Of a stretch of 64,000 nucleotides of DNA, positions 15,862 through 24,972 are shown one piece after another; the first letter of the stretch is position 1; every line of letters begins with the position of its first letter. The notes under the pieces were generated by a model. That model was not told the DNA's origin and searched no databases. It saw nothing but the letters and a program-made list of their open reading frames with translations. A program made the position numbers and the translations under genes. The DNA comes from JB111 sp052093225 (GTDB taxonomy: Bacteria > Actinomycetota > Actinomycetes > Actinomycetales > Actinomycetaceae), in assembly GCA_052093225.1 (NCBI GenBank), contig JBQDDG010000008.1, positions 1 to 64,000 on the forward strand, written 5' to 3'.

Positions 15862-16176
15862 GTCGTCCCCTTCCTTCGCGTCCGGTGCACACACCACCGT
15901 GCCGGTTGACGCCGCGTCAACCGCAAGGGGGTGCGTCCGCCCACGGCCTCTCCGATGGACCGGCCGCTTCCCCTGCGCCGGCTCGCCGCCTCGCGTGCCT
16001 CGGCTGCCGGCTCCCTGACCTGGTCTCCTGTTCACCGGGAGCACTCTTCTCCGTCACCTGCGGTTCGTGCTCGTCCGCCATGGTCGAGGGTGGTCCGCGA
16101 CTGCGCCGGACCGCCGCCGCCCCCGCGGCGCCCGCGCCCCCGCGCGGCTCCTTCCCTGTCAGGAGAGAGATCCAAC
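15862..16176. other. gap holding the merR operator and the start region of a secreted enzyme
   Basis: 315 bases between the MerR gene and the divergent phosphoesterase gene. It contains the palindrome at 15904-15922 and an AGGAGAGAGA ribosome site at 16161-16170. No small gene was recognised in the rest. Confidence 0.5.
15904..15922 (-). promoter_or_regulatory. MerR-type palindromic promoter element
   Basis: GGTTGACGCCGCGTCAACC is an exact 19-bp palindrome (9-1-9) whose arm contains TTGAC on both strands. MerR proteins bind such elements between or over the -35 and -10 boxes. It is 43 nt upstream of the MerR start codon. Confidence 0.65.
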
Positions 16177-19100
16177 ATGAGTAGATCGCGACTGCCCGGG
16201 CTCCTCGCCTCGGCCGCGGCGCTCGCCGTGGTCACCGCCACCGTGCCTGCCGCCGCCGTGCCCGACGACGAGACCCCGGCCCCCCTTCCGTCCGCCCCGG
16301 CGGCCGTGCCGAACTACGGGCCGGTCGAGCCGGACCCGGACCCGGGCCAGGTCGAGGCCGGCGAGCCCACCGTCAACCTCGAGGACGGGCAGCGCGTCTC
16401 CGGCGTGCACACGGTCGTCACGACGCCGAGCGTCGCGGGCGAGAACCCGACGGACATCGAGATCGACGGCGAGGCCTCCGAGGACGCGCGCGTGACGCTC
16501 GGCGCGGAGGCGCTGGAGCCGACCGACGCGGCGTACGTCGTCGACGTCACGGCCGCCATCGAGATCGCCTACAGCAACTACCTCATGGTCAACGGCGAGC
16601 GCGTCGCGATCCTCGAGCAGATCGCCCACGTCGACGCGCACCCGATCGACCTGCCCGCGGAGCTCGTCACGCTGGGCCACAACGTGGTCGAGATGCACAC
16701 CGGCACCCGCGCCTCGACGTGCGGCATCAACCACGACGACTACGTGGTCAACAACTTCCGCCTCCAGATCCCGGGCGGGCAGCAGTTCACCAACCCGGCC
16801 AACCCCACCACGGGGCCCGCGCTCGGTCCGGACGGCATGTACAACATCGGTGACGGCAACTGTGGGTCCAGCAACAAGCCCCGCTTCCTCACCACCGAGT
16901 TCACGGTCGACGCCGAGCCGAACGAGCACTCCGGCCTCCTCCTGCAGCTCGACACCACGGAGCTCGAGGACGGCGAGCACACCGTCGCGATCGGTACGGC
17001 CGCGGGCGCGAGCACGGAGCGCACGATCGTCGTCGACAACTCCGGGCCGGCGCTCGTCTCGTCGACGCCCGCCGCGGACGAGCACCTCCTCGGCGAGGTC
17101 GCCGTCTCCGCCGAGGTCGCGGACGAGGCCGGCGTGTCCGGCGACGTCACGCTCACCCTCGACGGCACCCCGGTGGCGGCCGGCACGACGATCTCGTCCG
17201 ACGCGCTCGCGGCGGGCGAGCACGAGCTCGCCGTCGAGTCGACCGACGAGCTCGGCAACTCCTCGCGGCACGTCGTCACCTTCACCTCCGCGCCGAACAC
17301 CCCGGGCATCACGGACCTGTCTCCCGCGACGGGTGCGACCGGCATCGGTCTCGACGCGCCGCTCGCGGCGACGGTGACGGACCCGCACGGCGACGACGTC
17401 GACGCGACCTTCTTCGTGGCCGAGCCCGAGCTCCCGTCCGCCGCCTACCAGGGCGCGGCGGAGGAGCTCCCGCTGGGTCAGCGCGACTTCACGGGCCAGG
17501 GCGAGGCCGACGCCGCGCCGCTCGCCCCCGGCGACGACGAGGTGCTGCGCAGCCCGGCGTCCGAGGGCGTGACCTACCAGCGGTTCGACGTGCCGGTCGG
17601 GACGGCCGGCGAGCAGATCGTCTCCTGGTCCGGCGAGGTCGACCCGGCGCGCGGGGCCCGCCTGTACGTCTGGGACGCCGCCGCGCTGACCTGGGACCTC
17701 CTGGAGGACGCCCGCGGGACCGCGGACGGGCCGACCGAGCTCGGCGGGACCGCCGGTGACGACCACGTCGACGACGGCACGGTGCACCTCCTCGTCGAGG
17801 GGTACGACCCGTTCGCCGACGACATCGAGGACCCCGTCGCGGACTCGTTCCGCGACCCGGAGACCTACGACTTCTCCGTGGCGCACAACACCGACACCCA
17901 GTACCTCTCCGAGGGCGCCGTCGAGCAGGAGGGTGCGGCCGCCGAGCGCTTCCGCGACGCCTACCTCGACACGACCCGGTGGATCGCGGACAACGCGGAC
18001 GAGCGGAACATCGCCTACGCCCTGCACACCGGTGACGTCGTCAACGACGACACGGTGGTGACGGACGACCCCGCGTGGGTCGCCCACGCGCGGGCGCAGT
18101 ACGACGTGGCGGACGAGGCGCAGTCGATCCTCGACGACGCCGGCGTCCCGAACGGGGTGCTGCCGGGCAACCACGACAACAAGTACGGCAACGACAACGG
18201 CCTCTTCAACGAGTACTTCGGTCCGGAGCGGTACGAGGCGCTCTCGGAGGACTGGGAGAACGCCGAGTACGGCGGCCCGTGGCGCGAGGGCGACAACCAG
18301 AACCACTACGACCTGTTCACGGCCGGCGGCCTGGACTTCGTCGTCGTGCACCTCGGGTACCTCGCCTCGGCCGAGGAGCTGGCCTGGGCGAACGAGATCC
18401 TCGCGCAGTACCCGGACCGCAACGCGATCCTCGCCTCGCACGAGTACATCAACGCGTCGACGGCGCCGGACGCCCGCGGGGCCACGCACACCGCGCACTG
18501 GGGGGAGAGCCTCTGGAGCGAGGTCGTCACGCAGAACCCGAACATCTTCCTCGTGCTGTCCGGGCACGTGCACGGCGTGGGGACCAACGTCCGCCACGAC
18601 GTCGCCGAGCCGGGACACCACGTCGTCGAGCTGCTCGCCGACTACCAGGAGTACCTCGTCGACGACGAGAAGACGGCCGGCTTCTTCCGTCTGCTCCAGT
18701 TCGACGTGGACCGCTCCGAGATGACCGTCGACACCTACTCGCCGCGCCTCGACAACTTCGGGGCCGACGAGTTCGACTCGGCCACCAACCGCGAGTACGA
18801 CGGCACCGAGGACGACTTCACGATCCCGGTCGACCTCACGACTCGCACGACGTCGATCGCGACCGACTCGGTCCTCGTCACCGCCTACTCCGACACGGAG
18901 ATCGGCACCGAGACGGTCGCCTCGGGCGACGTGGCCTCGGTCGAGTGGGCGGGCCTCGAGCCGGCCACGACCTACGGCTGGTACGTCGTGGCGGACAACG
19001 CCACCGGCGGCCAGGCGGTCTCCGCGGTCGCGACGTTCACGACGACGGCTGACGGCGGCGAGGAGCCGGGTGAGCCCGAGGAGCCCGGGGAGCCGGGCGA

Positions 19101-19809
19101 GCCTGGTGACCCGGAACCGGTCCCGCCGACGCCGGGTCGCGGGTTCTTCCTCAACGACGGCTGGGACGCGGACGCGGAGCACGAGTTCTCCTTCGGTCGG
19201 GTCGGCGACGACGTGCTGGTCGGTGACTGGGACGGCGACGGCAGCGACACCCTCGCGGTGCGCCGTGACAACGCCTACTTCCTCACCAACTCGCTCTACG
19301 GCGGGAATGCGGACGTCGAGTTGACCTACGGGCGTGCGGACGACGTCGTGCTCGTGGGTGACTTCGACGGGGACGGCACGGACTCCTTCGCGGTGCGTCG
19401 GGGGAACTCCTACTTCATCTCCAACACCCTGCAGTCGGGGGATGCGGAGACGGAGCTGGACTACGGCCGTACCGACGACGTCGTGCTCGTGGGTGACTTC
19501 GACGGCGACGGCGCGGACACGTTCACGGTCCGTCGTGGCAACTCCTACTTCGTCTCCAACACCCTGCAGGGCGGGGACGCGGAGTCGGAGCTGGACTACG
19601 GCCGTGCCTCGGACGAGGTGTACGTCGGTGACTGGGACGCGAACGGCACGGACACCTTCGCGGTTCGTCGCGGCATCACGTTCTTCGTCAGCAACAGCCT
19701 GTCCTCGACGGTCGCGGAGATCGAGCAGGACTACGGCCGCTCCGGTGACGAGGTGTTCGTCGGCGACTGGGACGGCGACGGCACGGACACCCTCGGCGTC
19801 CGCCGCTAG
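16177..19809 (+). CDS. secreted metallophosphoesterase with C-terminal DWDGDG repeats
   Basis: A 1210-residue exported protein. A signal peptide (GLLASAAALAVVTATVPAAA) is followed by a beta-rich region with Ig-like segments (about 270-430), then a calcineurin-type phosphoesterase core: HTGDVVND near 616, GNHDNKYG near 663, SHEYINAS and SGHVHG near 794. After a Glu/Pro/Gly linker come five repeats of about 43 residues (from about 987) built on VGDWDGDGxDTxxVRRxNxYF, resembling FG-GAP calcium-binding blades. A strong AGGAGAGAGA site fixes the start. The substrate is unknown; action is outside the cell. The same repeats end the CAP protein near 54.3 kb. Confidence 0.85.
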   Translation: MSRSRLPGLLASAAALAVVTATVPAAAVPDDETPAPLPSAPAAVPNYGPVEPDPDPGQVEAGEPTVNLEDGQRVSGVHTVVTTPSVAGENPTDIEIDGEASEDARVTLGAEALEPTDAAYVVDVTAAIEIAYSNYLMVNGERVAILEQIAHVDAHPIDLPAELVTLGHNVVEMHTGTRASTCGINHDDYVVNNFRLQIPGGQQFTNPANPTTGPALGPDGMYNIGDGNCGSSNKPRFLTTEFTVDAEPNEHSGLLLQLDTTELEDGEHTVAIGTAAGASTERTIVVDNSGPALVSSTPAADEHLLGEVAVSAEVADEAGVSGDVTLTLDGTPVAAGTTISSDALAAGEHELAVESTDELGNSSRHVVTFTSAPNTPGITDLSPATGATGIGLDAPLAATVTDPHGDDVDATFFVAEPELPSAAYQGAAEELPLGQRDFTGQGEADAAPLAPGDDEVLRSPASEGVTYQRFDVPVGTAGEQIVSWSGEVDPARGARLYVWDAAALTWDLLEDARGTADGPTELGGTAGDDHVDDGTVHLLVEGYDPFADDIEDPVADSFRDPETYDFSVAHNTDTQYLSEGAVEQEGAAAERFRDAYLDTTRWIADNADERNIAYALHTGDVVNDDTVVTDDPAWVAHARAQYDVADEAQSILDDAGVPNGVLPGNHDNKYGNDNGLFNEYFGPERYEALSEDWENAEYGGPWREGDNQNHYDLFTAGGLDFVVVHLGYLASAEELAWANEILAQYPDRNAILASHEYINASTAPDARGATHTAHWGESLWSEVVTQNPNIFLVLSGHVHGVGTNVRHDVAEPGHHVVELLADYQEYLVDDEKTAGFFRLLQFDVDRSEMTVDTYSPRLDNFGADEFDSATNREYDGTEDDFTIPVDLTTRTTSIATDSVLVTAYSDTEIGTETVASGDVASVEWAGLEPATTYGWYVVADNATGGQAVSAVATFTTTADGGEEPGEPEEPGEPGEPGDPEPVPPTPGRGFFLNDGWDADAEHEFSFGRVGDDVLVGDWDGDGSDTLAVRRDNAYFLTNSLYGGNADVELTYGRADDVVLVGDFDGDGTDSFAVRRGNSYFISNTLQSGDAETELDYGRTDDVVLVGDFDGDGADTFTVRRGNSYFVSNTLQGGDAESELDYGRASDEVYVGDWDANGTDTFAVRRGITFFVSNSLSSTVAEIEQDYGRSGDEVFVGDWDGDGTDTLGVRR

Positions 19810-19819
19810 ACCGACTCTC

Positions 19820-19834
19820 GTCGAGATTGCGGTT
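19820..19834. repeat. dispersed intergenic repeat, copy 1
   Basis: GTCGAGATTGCGGTT, directly after a gene end. Variants occur at 45275-45333 and 52472-52530, also between genes. Confidence 0.7.
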
Positions 19835-19840
19835 GGTCAC

Positions 19841-20093
19841 CCACGAGTGAGGGGCTCCTTCCACGAGTGAGGGGTGTTTTCCTCACGCGCGAGGAGTAGC
19901 TCTGCAGGAGTGAGCGGCGAACGGTCCGCAGACCGTTCGCCCCTCACCGATGTCCGGACCGAGCAGGTCCTGCCGCGCGCCGAACCGCACTCTTGGCGGG
20001 TCAAGCCAAGCCGGGCCAGGCAGGCCCGGCCCAGGTCGAGGGTCGGCGTCGGGGAGAAGACTCCTCACTCGTGAAAATGCCCCTCACTCGTGG
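19841..20093. repeat. CCACGAGTGAGGGG inverted repeat set
   Basis: Exact 14-mers at 19841-19854 and 19861-19874 face an exact reverse complement at 20080-20093 and a partial one at 20061-20073. They could fold the whole gap, or be paired terminator elements. Confidence 0.6.
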
Positions 20094-20171
20094 AGGGCGG
20101 CGCGGACTCGGCGACCGGAGCCGGGGCCCCGGTGGAAGACTGCTCGGACCCCACTCGACGCAAGGACACCA

Positions 20172-21416
20172 GTGCCCCACACCAACGAGAGAGACGCCGG
20201 GGGTGCCTCCGGACCGACCACTCTCCTCGTCGCCACGCTGGCCCTCCTCTCGGCGGTCGCGCCGCTGGCGACGGACATGTACCTCCCGGCGTTCCCCGAG
20301 ATGCAGGGCGATCTCGGCACGACCGCCGCGGGCGTTCAGCTCACCCTCACCACGTTCATGATCGGGCTCGCCGTCGGCCAGCTCGTCATCGGACCGCTGT
20401 CCGACGCGCTCGGCCGGCGCGGGCCGCTGCTCGCCGGCACGCTGGTCTGCCTCGGGGCGAGCATCGCCTGCGCCCTCGCCCCGAACGTCGGGGTGCTCGT
20501 GGCGATGCGGTTCCTCCAGGGCGTGAGCGGGGCGGGGGGCATCGTGCTCTCCCGCGCCGTCATCACGGACATGACCAAGGGCCCCAGCACCGCCAAGCTC
20601 ATGAGCCTGATGATGGTCCTCGGTGGTCTCATGCCCGCCCTCGCCCCGTCGGTGGGCGGCGTCATCCTCTCGGTCGCCGAATGGCGCGCGGTGTTCTGGG
20701 TGATCGCCGCGCTCGTCACCGTCATGGTCGTCGGCGTCCTCGCGGTGGTGCCCGAGTCGCTGCCGGCGCAGCAGCGCGAGTCCGGCGGGCTGCGCAGGCT
20801 CGTGGGCGCGGCCGGCGAGGTGCTGGGGAACCGGACCTACGTGCTCGCCACGGGCGTGTTCACGCTCGGGTTCGGCGCGTTCTTCGGGTACATCTCGGCC
20901 TCGCCGTTCGTCCTGCAGAACATCCTCGGGCTCGGCGAGCAGCAGTACGCCATCGCGTTCGGCGTCAACTCGCTCGGCATCATGGCCAGCGGCGCGATCG
21001 CCATCCGAGTCGCGGACCGCCTGCCGATCCTCCCGGTCATCGGCGTCGGTCTCGGGCTGCTCGGCGTGGGCTCGCTGACGCTGCTGGTGCTCGCGCTCAC
21101 CGGGCCGACGCTCGTCCCGACCCTGGCGGCGATGTTCGTCTCCGCCGCCTCGATCGGTCTGTTCATGGGCAACTCCTCGGCGCTCGCCATGCAGGCACTC
21201 ACGTCCGCCGCGGGCACCGGCTCGGCGATGCTCGGTGCCACGCAGTTCCTGCTGGCCGGTCTTGTCTCCCCGCTCGTCAGCCTCAACGGCGAGCGCGACG
21301 CCGTGCCGATGGGCGTCGTCATGGTGTGCGGCACGGCCCTGGCCCTCCTCGCGTACGGCGCGCTGCGTCGCCGGCTCCGTGGTGTCGAGCGGTCCGGCGG
21401 CACCGTCACCGGCTGA
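20172..21416 (+). CDS. MFS exporter, Bcr/CflA (DHA1) family
   Basis: A 414-residue, 12-TM proton-coupled efflux protein. TM1 has LSAVAPLATDMYLPAFP, the Bcr/CflA signature, and GPLSDALGRRGPLL is MFS motif A; MRFLQGVSGAGGIVLSRAVI is the TM4 Arg motif. Substrates are probably drugs or excreted metabolites. GTG 20172 is the most upstream start that keeps a normal N-terminus. It converges on the HAD gene. Confidence 0.88.
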   Translation: MPHTNERDAGGASGPTTLLVATLALLSAVAPLATDMYLPAFPEMQGDLGTTAAGVQLTLTTFMIGLAVGQLVIGPLSDALGRRGPLLAGTLVCLGASIACALAPNVGVLVAMRFLQGVSGAGGIVLSRAVITDMTKGPSTAKLMSLMMVLGGLMPALAPSVGGVILSVAEWRAVFWVIAALVTVMVVGVLAVVPESLPAQQRESGGLRRLVGAAGEVLGNRTYVLATGVFTLGFGAFFGYISASPFVLQNILGLGEQQYAIAFGVNSLGIMASGAIAIRVADRLPILPVIGVGLGLLGVGSLTLLVLALTGPTLVPTLAAMFVSAASIGLFMGNSSALAMQALTSAAGTGSAMLGATQFLLAGLVSPLVSLNGERDAVPMGVVMVCGTALALLAYGALRRRLRGVERSGGTVTG

Positions 21417-21464
21417 CCGTCGGCCTAGGTCCGGCGCCCCGACGACGTGCGCCGCCGTCGGTGC

Positions 21465-22088
21465 TCAGCCAAGCAGGTCCGCCACCTCGTGCAGCGACGA
21501 GAGGCGCCACCGCGCCCCGCCGTCGTCGAGGTCGAGCCCGGGGGTGAGGACGATCGCGCCCTCGACGCCGGCTCCGGCGGCAGCCTCGGCGTCGATCGGG
21601 CGGTCGCCGACCGCGAGGCACTCGTCGGCGTCGAGCGCGTGGCGGGCGAGGAGCTCGCGGTACATCGCCGGGTCCGGCTTGCGCGGGAAGCCGTCCGGGG
21701 CGCAGAGCATGTCGTCGACGACGAGGCCGAGCCCCTCCAGGAGCGACGTCGCGCTGGACCGGTCGCGGTGGGTGACCACGAGGTTGAGCCCGCCGAGGTC
21801 CCGCGCGGCACGCATCGCCTCGTGCACGCCGTCCATCACGGGCGGGGGAGCGTGGCGCCAGCGCTCCTTCAACGCCGCCTCGGCCGCCCGCAGCTCGGCC
21901 GGATCGACGTCGAACCGCTCGGCCAGGGTGGAGACTGCCAGCCCGGTCGAGCGCCGCGTGAGTGAGGCGACGTCGCGCTCGCTCACCTCGTGCCCGTGGC
22001 CGGCGACGACGGCGCGCAACGTGGCGTCGAGCGCGGGGTAGGTGTCCACGAGGGTGCCGCCCATGTCCCAGACGAGGTGTCGTCGCAT
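21465..22088 (-). CDS. HAD-superfamily phosphatase with a DMGGT motif
   Basis: A 207-residue haloacid dehalogenase-fold hydrolase with a helical cap like phosphoglycolate phosphatase. Motif I is WDMGGTLVDTYP, so the nucleophile Asp is kept but the usual second Asp (DxD) is Gly. Motif II is VVTHRD, motif III Lys lies in FPRKPDP and motif IV in VGDRPID. Loss of the acid/base Asp often marks altered chemistry; the substrate is unknown. CACACT lies 6 nt before ATG 22088, a relaxed leaderless layout. Confidence 0.8.
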   Translation of the reverse strand: MRRHLVWDMGGTLVDTYPALDATLRAVVAGHGHEVSERDVASLTRRSTGLAVSTLAERFDVDPAELRAAEAALKERWRHAPPPVMDGVHEAMRAARDLGGLNLVVTHRDRSSATSLLEGLGLVVDDMLCAPDGFPRKPDPAMYRELLARHALDADECLAVGDRPIDAEAAAGAGVEGAIVLTPGLDLDDGGARWRLSSLHEVADLLG

Positions 22089-22173
22089 CCACCCAGTGTG
22101 TCGGCCCGCCCTCTCCCCGCGCGCGGTGGGGAACGAGCTGTGACGTGGCGCACGGACATGGTTGGATGGGGGC

Positions 22174-22629
22174 ATGGATCAGACTGAGCACGAGACCCGG
22201 GTCGTGAGCGCCAGCCTGGAGATCGAGGCGCCCGCCGCCGAGATCTTCGAGCTCATCGCCGTGCCCGCGAACCAGCCGCGGTGGGACGGGAACGACAACC
22301 TCGTCGAGTCGCCCGTGACCACCCAGGTCGCCGAGGTCGGTGAGGTCTTCGAGATGCTCAACACCAGCGGGAGCACGCGTGCCAACACGGTCTCGGAGCT
22401 CGAGCAGGACCGGCTTGTCGCCTGGATGCCGGGCGTGGTGGGGGAGGAGCCCGTCGGCCACGTCTGGCGGTGGGAGCTCCGGCCCGAGTCGGAGGGGCGC
22501 ACGCTCGTCACCCACACCTACGACTGGACGAATCTCCACGACGAGAAGCGGCTCACCAGGGCCCGGGCGACGACGAGCGAGCACCTCCTCGCGTCGGTCC
22601 GCCGGCTCAAGGAGCTGGCCGAGAGCTGA
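22174..22629 (+). CDS. SRPBCC-family (polyketide cyclase/START-like) protein
   Basis: A 151-residue single-domain protein with the SRPBCC pattern: VSASLEIEAPAAEIFELIAVPANQPRWDGND, then WRWELRPESEGRTLVTHTYDW. It has a hydrophobic ligand cavity of unknown use. No ribosome site precedes ATG 22174; TTGGAT ends 6 nt before it. The stop lies 8 bases from the convergent SDR gene. Confidence 0.75.
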   Translation: MDQTEHETRVVSASLEIEAPAAEIFELIAVPANQPRWDGNDNLVESPVTTQVAEVGEVFEMLNTSGSTRANTVSELEQDRLVAWMPGVVGEEPVGHVWRWELRPESEGRTLVTHTYDWTNLHDEKRLTRARATTSEHLLASVRRLKELAES

Positions 22630-22636
22630 CCGCCGG

Positions 22637-23548
22637 TCAGAAGACGGGCTTGCCGCCCGTGACGCCGAGCACCGCCGCGGAGACGTAGCTCGCCTCCTCC
22701 GGCGAGGCTAGGAAGACGAACGCGCCCGCCACCTCGGAGGGCTGGCCGGCGCGACCGAGCGGTGTGTCGCCCCCGAACGCGGGCATCGAGTCCCCGCCCT
22801 TGGTGGCCGGTTGCAGCGGCGTCCAGATCGGTCCCGGGGCGACGGCGTTGACCCTGATCCCGCGTTCGCCCAGCTCCTGGGCCAGGTTGACGGTGATGTT
22901 CGTGATCGCCGCCTTGGTGGCGGCGTAGTCGATGAGGCTGACGGAGGGGTCGTAGGCCTGGATCGAGGCGCAGTTGATGATCGAGGACCCGGCGCGCAGG
23001 TGGGGGAGCGCCTCCTGAGTGACCCAGAACAGCGCGTAGAGGTTGACCTTGACTATCGAGTCCATCTGCTCGGTGGTGACGTCCTCGATCCCGTTCTCCC
23101 GCCGCGCCCACTGGGCGCCGGCGTTGTTGACGAGGACGTCGAGGCCGCCGAGCCCGGCGACGGCGTCCCGCACCATCGCCCGGGCGGTGTCCTCCGAGCG
23201 TAGGTCGCCGGGCAGCAGGACTGCACGCCGTCCTGCGCGCCGCACCCACTCGGCGGTCTCCTCGGCGTCGGGCTGCTCCTCGGGGAGGTAGGAGATCGCG
23301 ACGTCGGCACCCTCGCGCGCGTAGGCGATCGCCACCGCGCGGCCGATGCCGGAGTCCCCGCCCGTGACCAGGGCCCGCAGCCCGTCGAGCCGCGCGTGGC
23401 CGCGGTAGCTCGTCTCGCCGTGGTCCGGGCGCGGGTCCATCGACCCGGTACGACCGGGCGGCTCCTGCTCCTGCGCGGGGAAGCCGCCGTCGGGGCCGGC
23501 GAGCGCGGAGGCGTCGGTGGCCACCCGGTGCAGGTCGTCGTTGCTCAT
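22637..23548 (-). CDS. short-chain dehydrogenase/reductase, YghA/GSP39-like
   Basis: A 303-residue SDR with an N-terminal extension of about 50 residues (DPRPDHGETSYRGHARLDG), as in general stress protein 39 and YghA. TGGDSGIGRA is the cofactor loop, NNAGAQ the structural Asn motif, and YAATKAA holds the catalytic Tyr and Lys. YVSAAVLGVTGGKPVF is the usual end. It probably reduces small aldehydes or ketones in stress. CACGCT lies 6 nt before the ATG. Confidence 0.88.
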   Translation of the reverse strand: MSNDDLHRVATDASALAGPDGGFPAQEQEPPGRTGSMDPRPDHGETSYRGHARLDGLRALVTGGDSGIGRAVAIAYAREGADVAISYLPEEQPDAEETAEWVRRAGRRAVLLPGDLRSEDTARAMVRDAVAGLGGLDVLVNNAGAQWARRENGIEDVTTEQMDSIVKVNLYALFWVTQEALPHLRAGSSIINCASIQAYDPSVSLIDYAATKAAITNITVNLAQELGERGIRVNAVAPGPIWTPLQPATKGGDSMPAFGGDTPLGRAGQPSEVAGAFVFLASPEEASYVSAAVLGVTGGKPVF

Positions 23549-23702
23549 GCCCTCAGCGTGGCACCGGGGTCGGGTGACCGCGACCGGGGGCCGGGCGCGC
23601 GGGAGCGCACCCGGAGCAGCACGTGTCCGTGCAGTGCCGGCGCGGGTGCCGGTGGTCGGCGCGACGCCGCGCGGACACCGCCGAGGAGACGGACGCACCG
23701 GA

Positions 23703-23735
23703 ACGGCCCCGACGCCGCGGAGGCATCGGGGCCGT
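23703..23735 (-). terminator. terminator of carD
   Basis: ACGGCCCCGA / TCGGGGCCGT give a 10-bp perfect stem with a 13-nt loop that can add two more pairs. It lies 37 bases beyond the carD stop on the minus strand. Confidence 0.6.
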
Positions 23736-23771
23736 GTCGTCAACCGGCCGGGTCGTCAGCCGGTCGGGTGG

Positions 23772-24302
23772 TCAGCTGGCGGGGGCGAGCTGCTTGTCCG
23801 AGCCGATCTCGGGCACCTCGCGCTCGAGGATCGCGTGGTCGACGATCTCCCCGGCGCGCTCGGCGTCCACCCCGAGGCCGATGGCCATCTCGGCGACGAG
23901 CGGCTCGCGGGCGTCACGCATGAGGGTGCGCTCGCCGAACGAGATGCCCGAGTCGGTCTCGCGGCGGTAGAGGTCGCGCACGACGGCCGCGATCTGGCTC
24001 GCGTCGCCCGTCGAGACCTTGTCCTGCGCGGCCTTGATCCGGCGGGACCAGACCTTCTCGAACGGTGCGGACTCGTCGGCGAGGATCCCGAGGACCTTGC
24101 TGATCTGCTCGGCGTCCATCACCTCGCGGACCCCGACCTCCTCCAGCCTGTCGAGCGGGATCGCCACGGCGAGCTCCTGCCCCTGGACGTCGAGCCGCGC
24201 GTACTTGACCGAGGCTCCCTTGACCTTGCGGGTGAAGACCTTGGCGAGGACGCTCGGCCCGTGGTGGGGGTGGACGACGGTCTGGCCGGGGACGAAGGGC
24301 AT
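23772..24302 (-). CDS. carD: CarD-family RNA polymerase-binding regulator
   Basis: A 176-residue global transcription regulator. The N-terminal RNA polymerase-interacting domain starts PFVPGQTVVHPHHGPSVL, and the helical DNA-minor-groove domain contains KVWSRRIKAAQDKV with the conserved Trp. CarD stabilises open complexes at rRNA and housekeeping promoters and is essential in mycobacteria. A GAGGAGA site precedes the ATG. A GATAAT box 140 bases upstream suggests a longer leader. Confidence 0.93.
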   Translation of the reverse strand: MPFVPGQTVVHPHHGPSVLAKVFTRKVKGASVKYARLDVQGQELAVAIPLDRLEEVGVREVMDAEQISKVLGILADESAPFEKVWSRRIKAAQDKVSTGDASQIAAVVRDLYRRETDSGISFGERTLMRDAREPLVAEMAIGLGVDAERAGEIVDHAILEREVPEIGSDKQLAPAS

Positions 24303-24441
24303 GGATCTCCTCGCATCGAGTCGGTCGACCCGGCCGCCCGCTCGCGCGACGGTCGTCCGGACGGCGGCGGGACGCGCCGCGCGTGGGGACATGAGCAGGA
24401 CGGCTCGGCGAGTCGTCCGAAACTCACGGATCTTTACGACA

Positions 24442-24447
24442 ATTATC
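24442..24447 (-). promoter_or_regulatory. candidate carD -10 box
   Basis: On the minus strand GCGATAATTG carries GATAAT, close to consensus, inside a distinctly AT-rich patch (24417-24480). The matching -35 is unclear. It implies a leader of about 135 nt. Confidence 0.4.
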
Positions 24448-24534
24448 GCACAACCGTTCGAAAAATGCCAGTGTGATGCTGTTCCCACCGTCGTGACGAA
24501 CCCGCCCCGAGCGGGACCCTGGCAGTCTGGTGGT

Positions 24535-24957
24535 ATGGCGGACGCGGAGATGTACATCGTCAACCACGAGTGGGCGGCGGCCGGCCCGGAGCCCTGGGAC
24601 GAGTCCTCGATCGTCACGCTCAGGGCCGAGCTCTCCTCTCCCACCAGCGGGGACGCCGTGCGGCAGGCGATCGAGAGCTGGTGGTCGGACAGCCTCGAAC
24701 GGTCGGACGCCGATGCCCCCGTGGCCTACGAGGGCGGCTGCGTCGTGCCGCGCCCGCAGGGCGACGGGGATCGCGTCGTCGTCCACCTCCGGGCCCGCGG
24801 CGAGGAGGCGTTCGACGAGGTCGCGCGGTTCGCCGCGTGGGTCCACCGGCTGGCGACGGTCGCCGAGCCCGAGGTCGACATCACGTGGACCGAGCTGCCC
24901 CATGTGAATCGCGCCTCGGAGGAGGAGGCGCTCGATGCCCTGCACTCCCCGGCCTGA
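24535..24957 (+). CDS. hypothetical protein
   Basis: A 140-residue acidic soluble protein, not recognised. It has no signal peptide or membrane segment; it contains EWAAAGPEPWDESSIVTLRAEL and a C-terminal VDITWTELPHVNRASEEEALDALH. CAGTCT lies 6 nt before ATG 24535, which fits the leaderless layout of other genes here. The 24-bp minisatellite begins 16 bases after its stop. Confidence 0.55.
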   Translation: MADAEMYIVNHEWAAAGPEPWDESSIVTLRAELSSPTSGDAVRQAIESWWSDSLERSDADAPVAYEGGCVVPRPQGDGDRVVVHLRARGEEAFDEVARFAAWVHRLATVAEPEVDITWTELPHVNRASEEEALDALHSPA

Positions 24958-24972
24958 GCCTGGGCCGGTGGC

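Larger units (their letters stand above)
19810..20171. other. repeat-rich gap downstream of the phosphoesterase gene
   Basis: 362 bases without a gene. It holds one copy of the dispersed GTCGAGATTGCGGTT repeat (19820-19834), two direct copies of CCACGAGTGAGGGG (19841-19854, 19861-19874) and its exact reverse complement at 20080-20093, with a near copy at 20061-20073. CGAGTGAGG...CCTCACGCG (19865-19889) can form a terminator-like hairpin. Confidence 0.6.

Noticed and set aside
16159..19182. A 1007-codon minus-strand open frame opposite the phosphoesterase gene
   Set aside because: It mirrors a long real gene in GC-rich DNA, is full of Arg/Val/Gly with no domain, and the plus-strand gene has signal peptide, catalytic motifs and a ribosome site.
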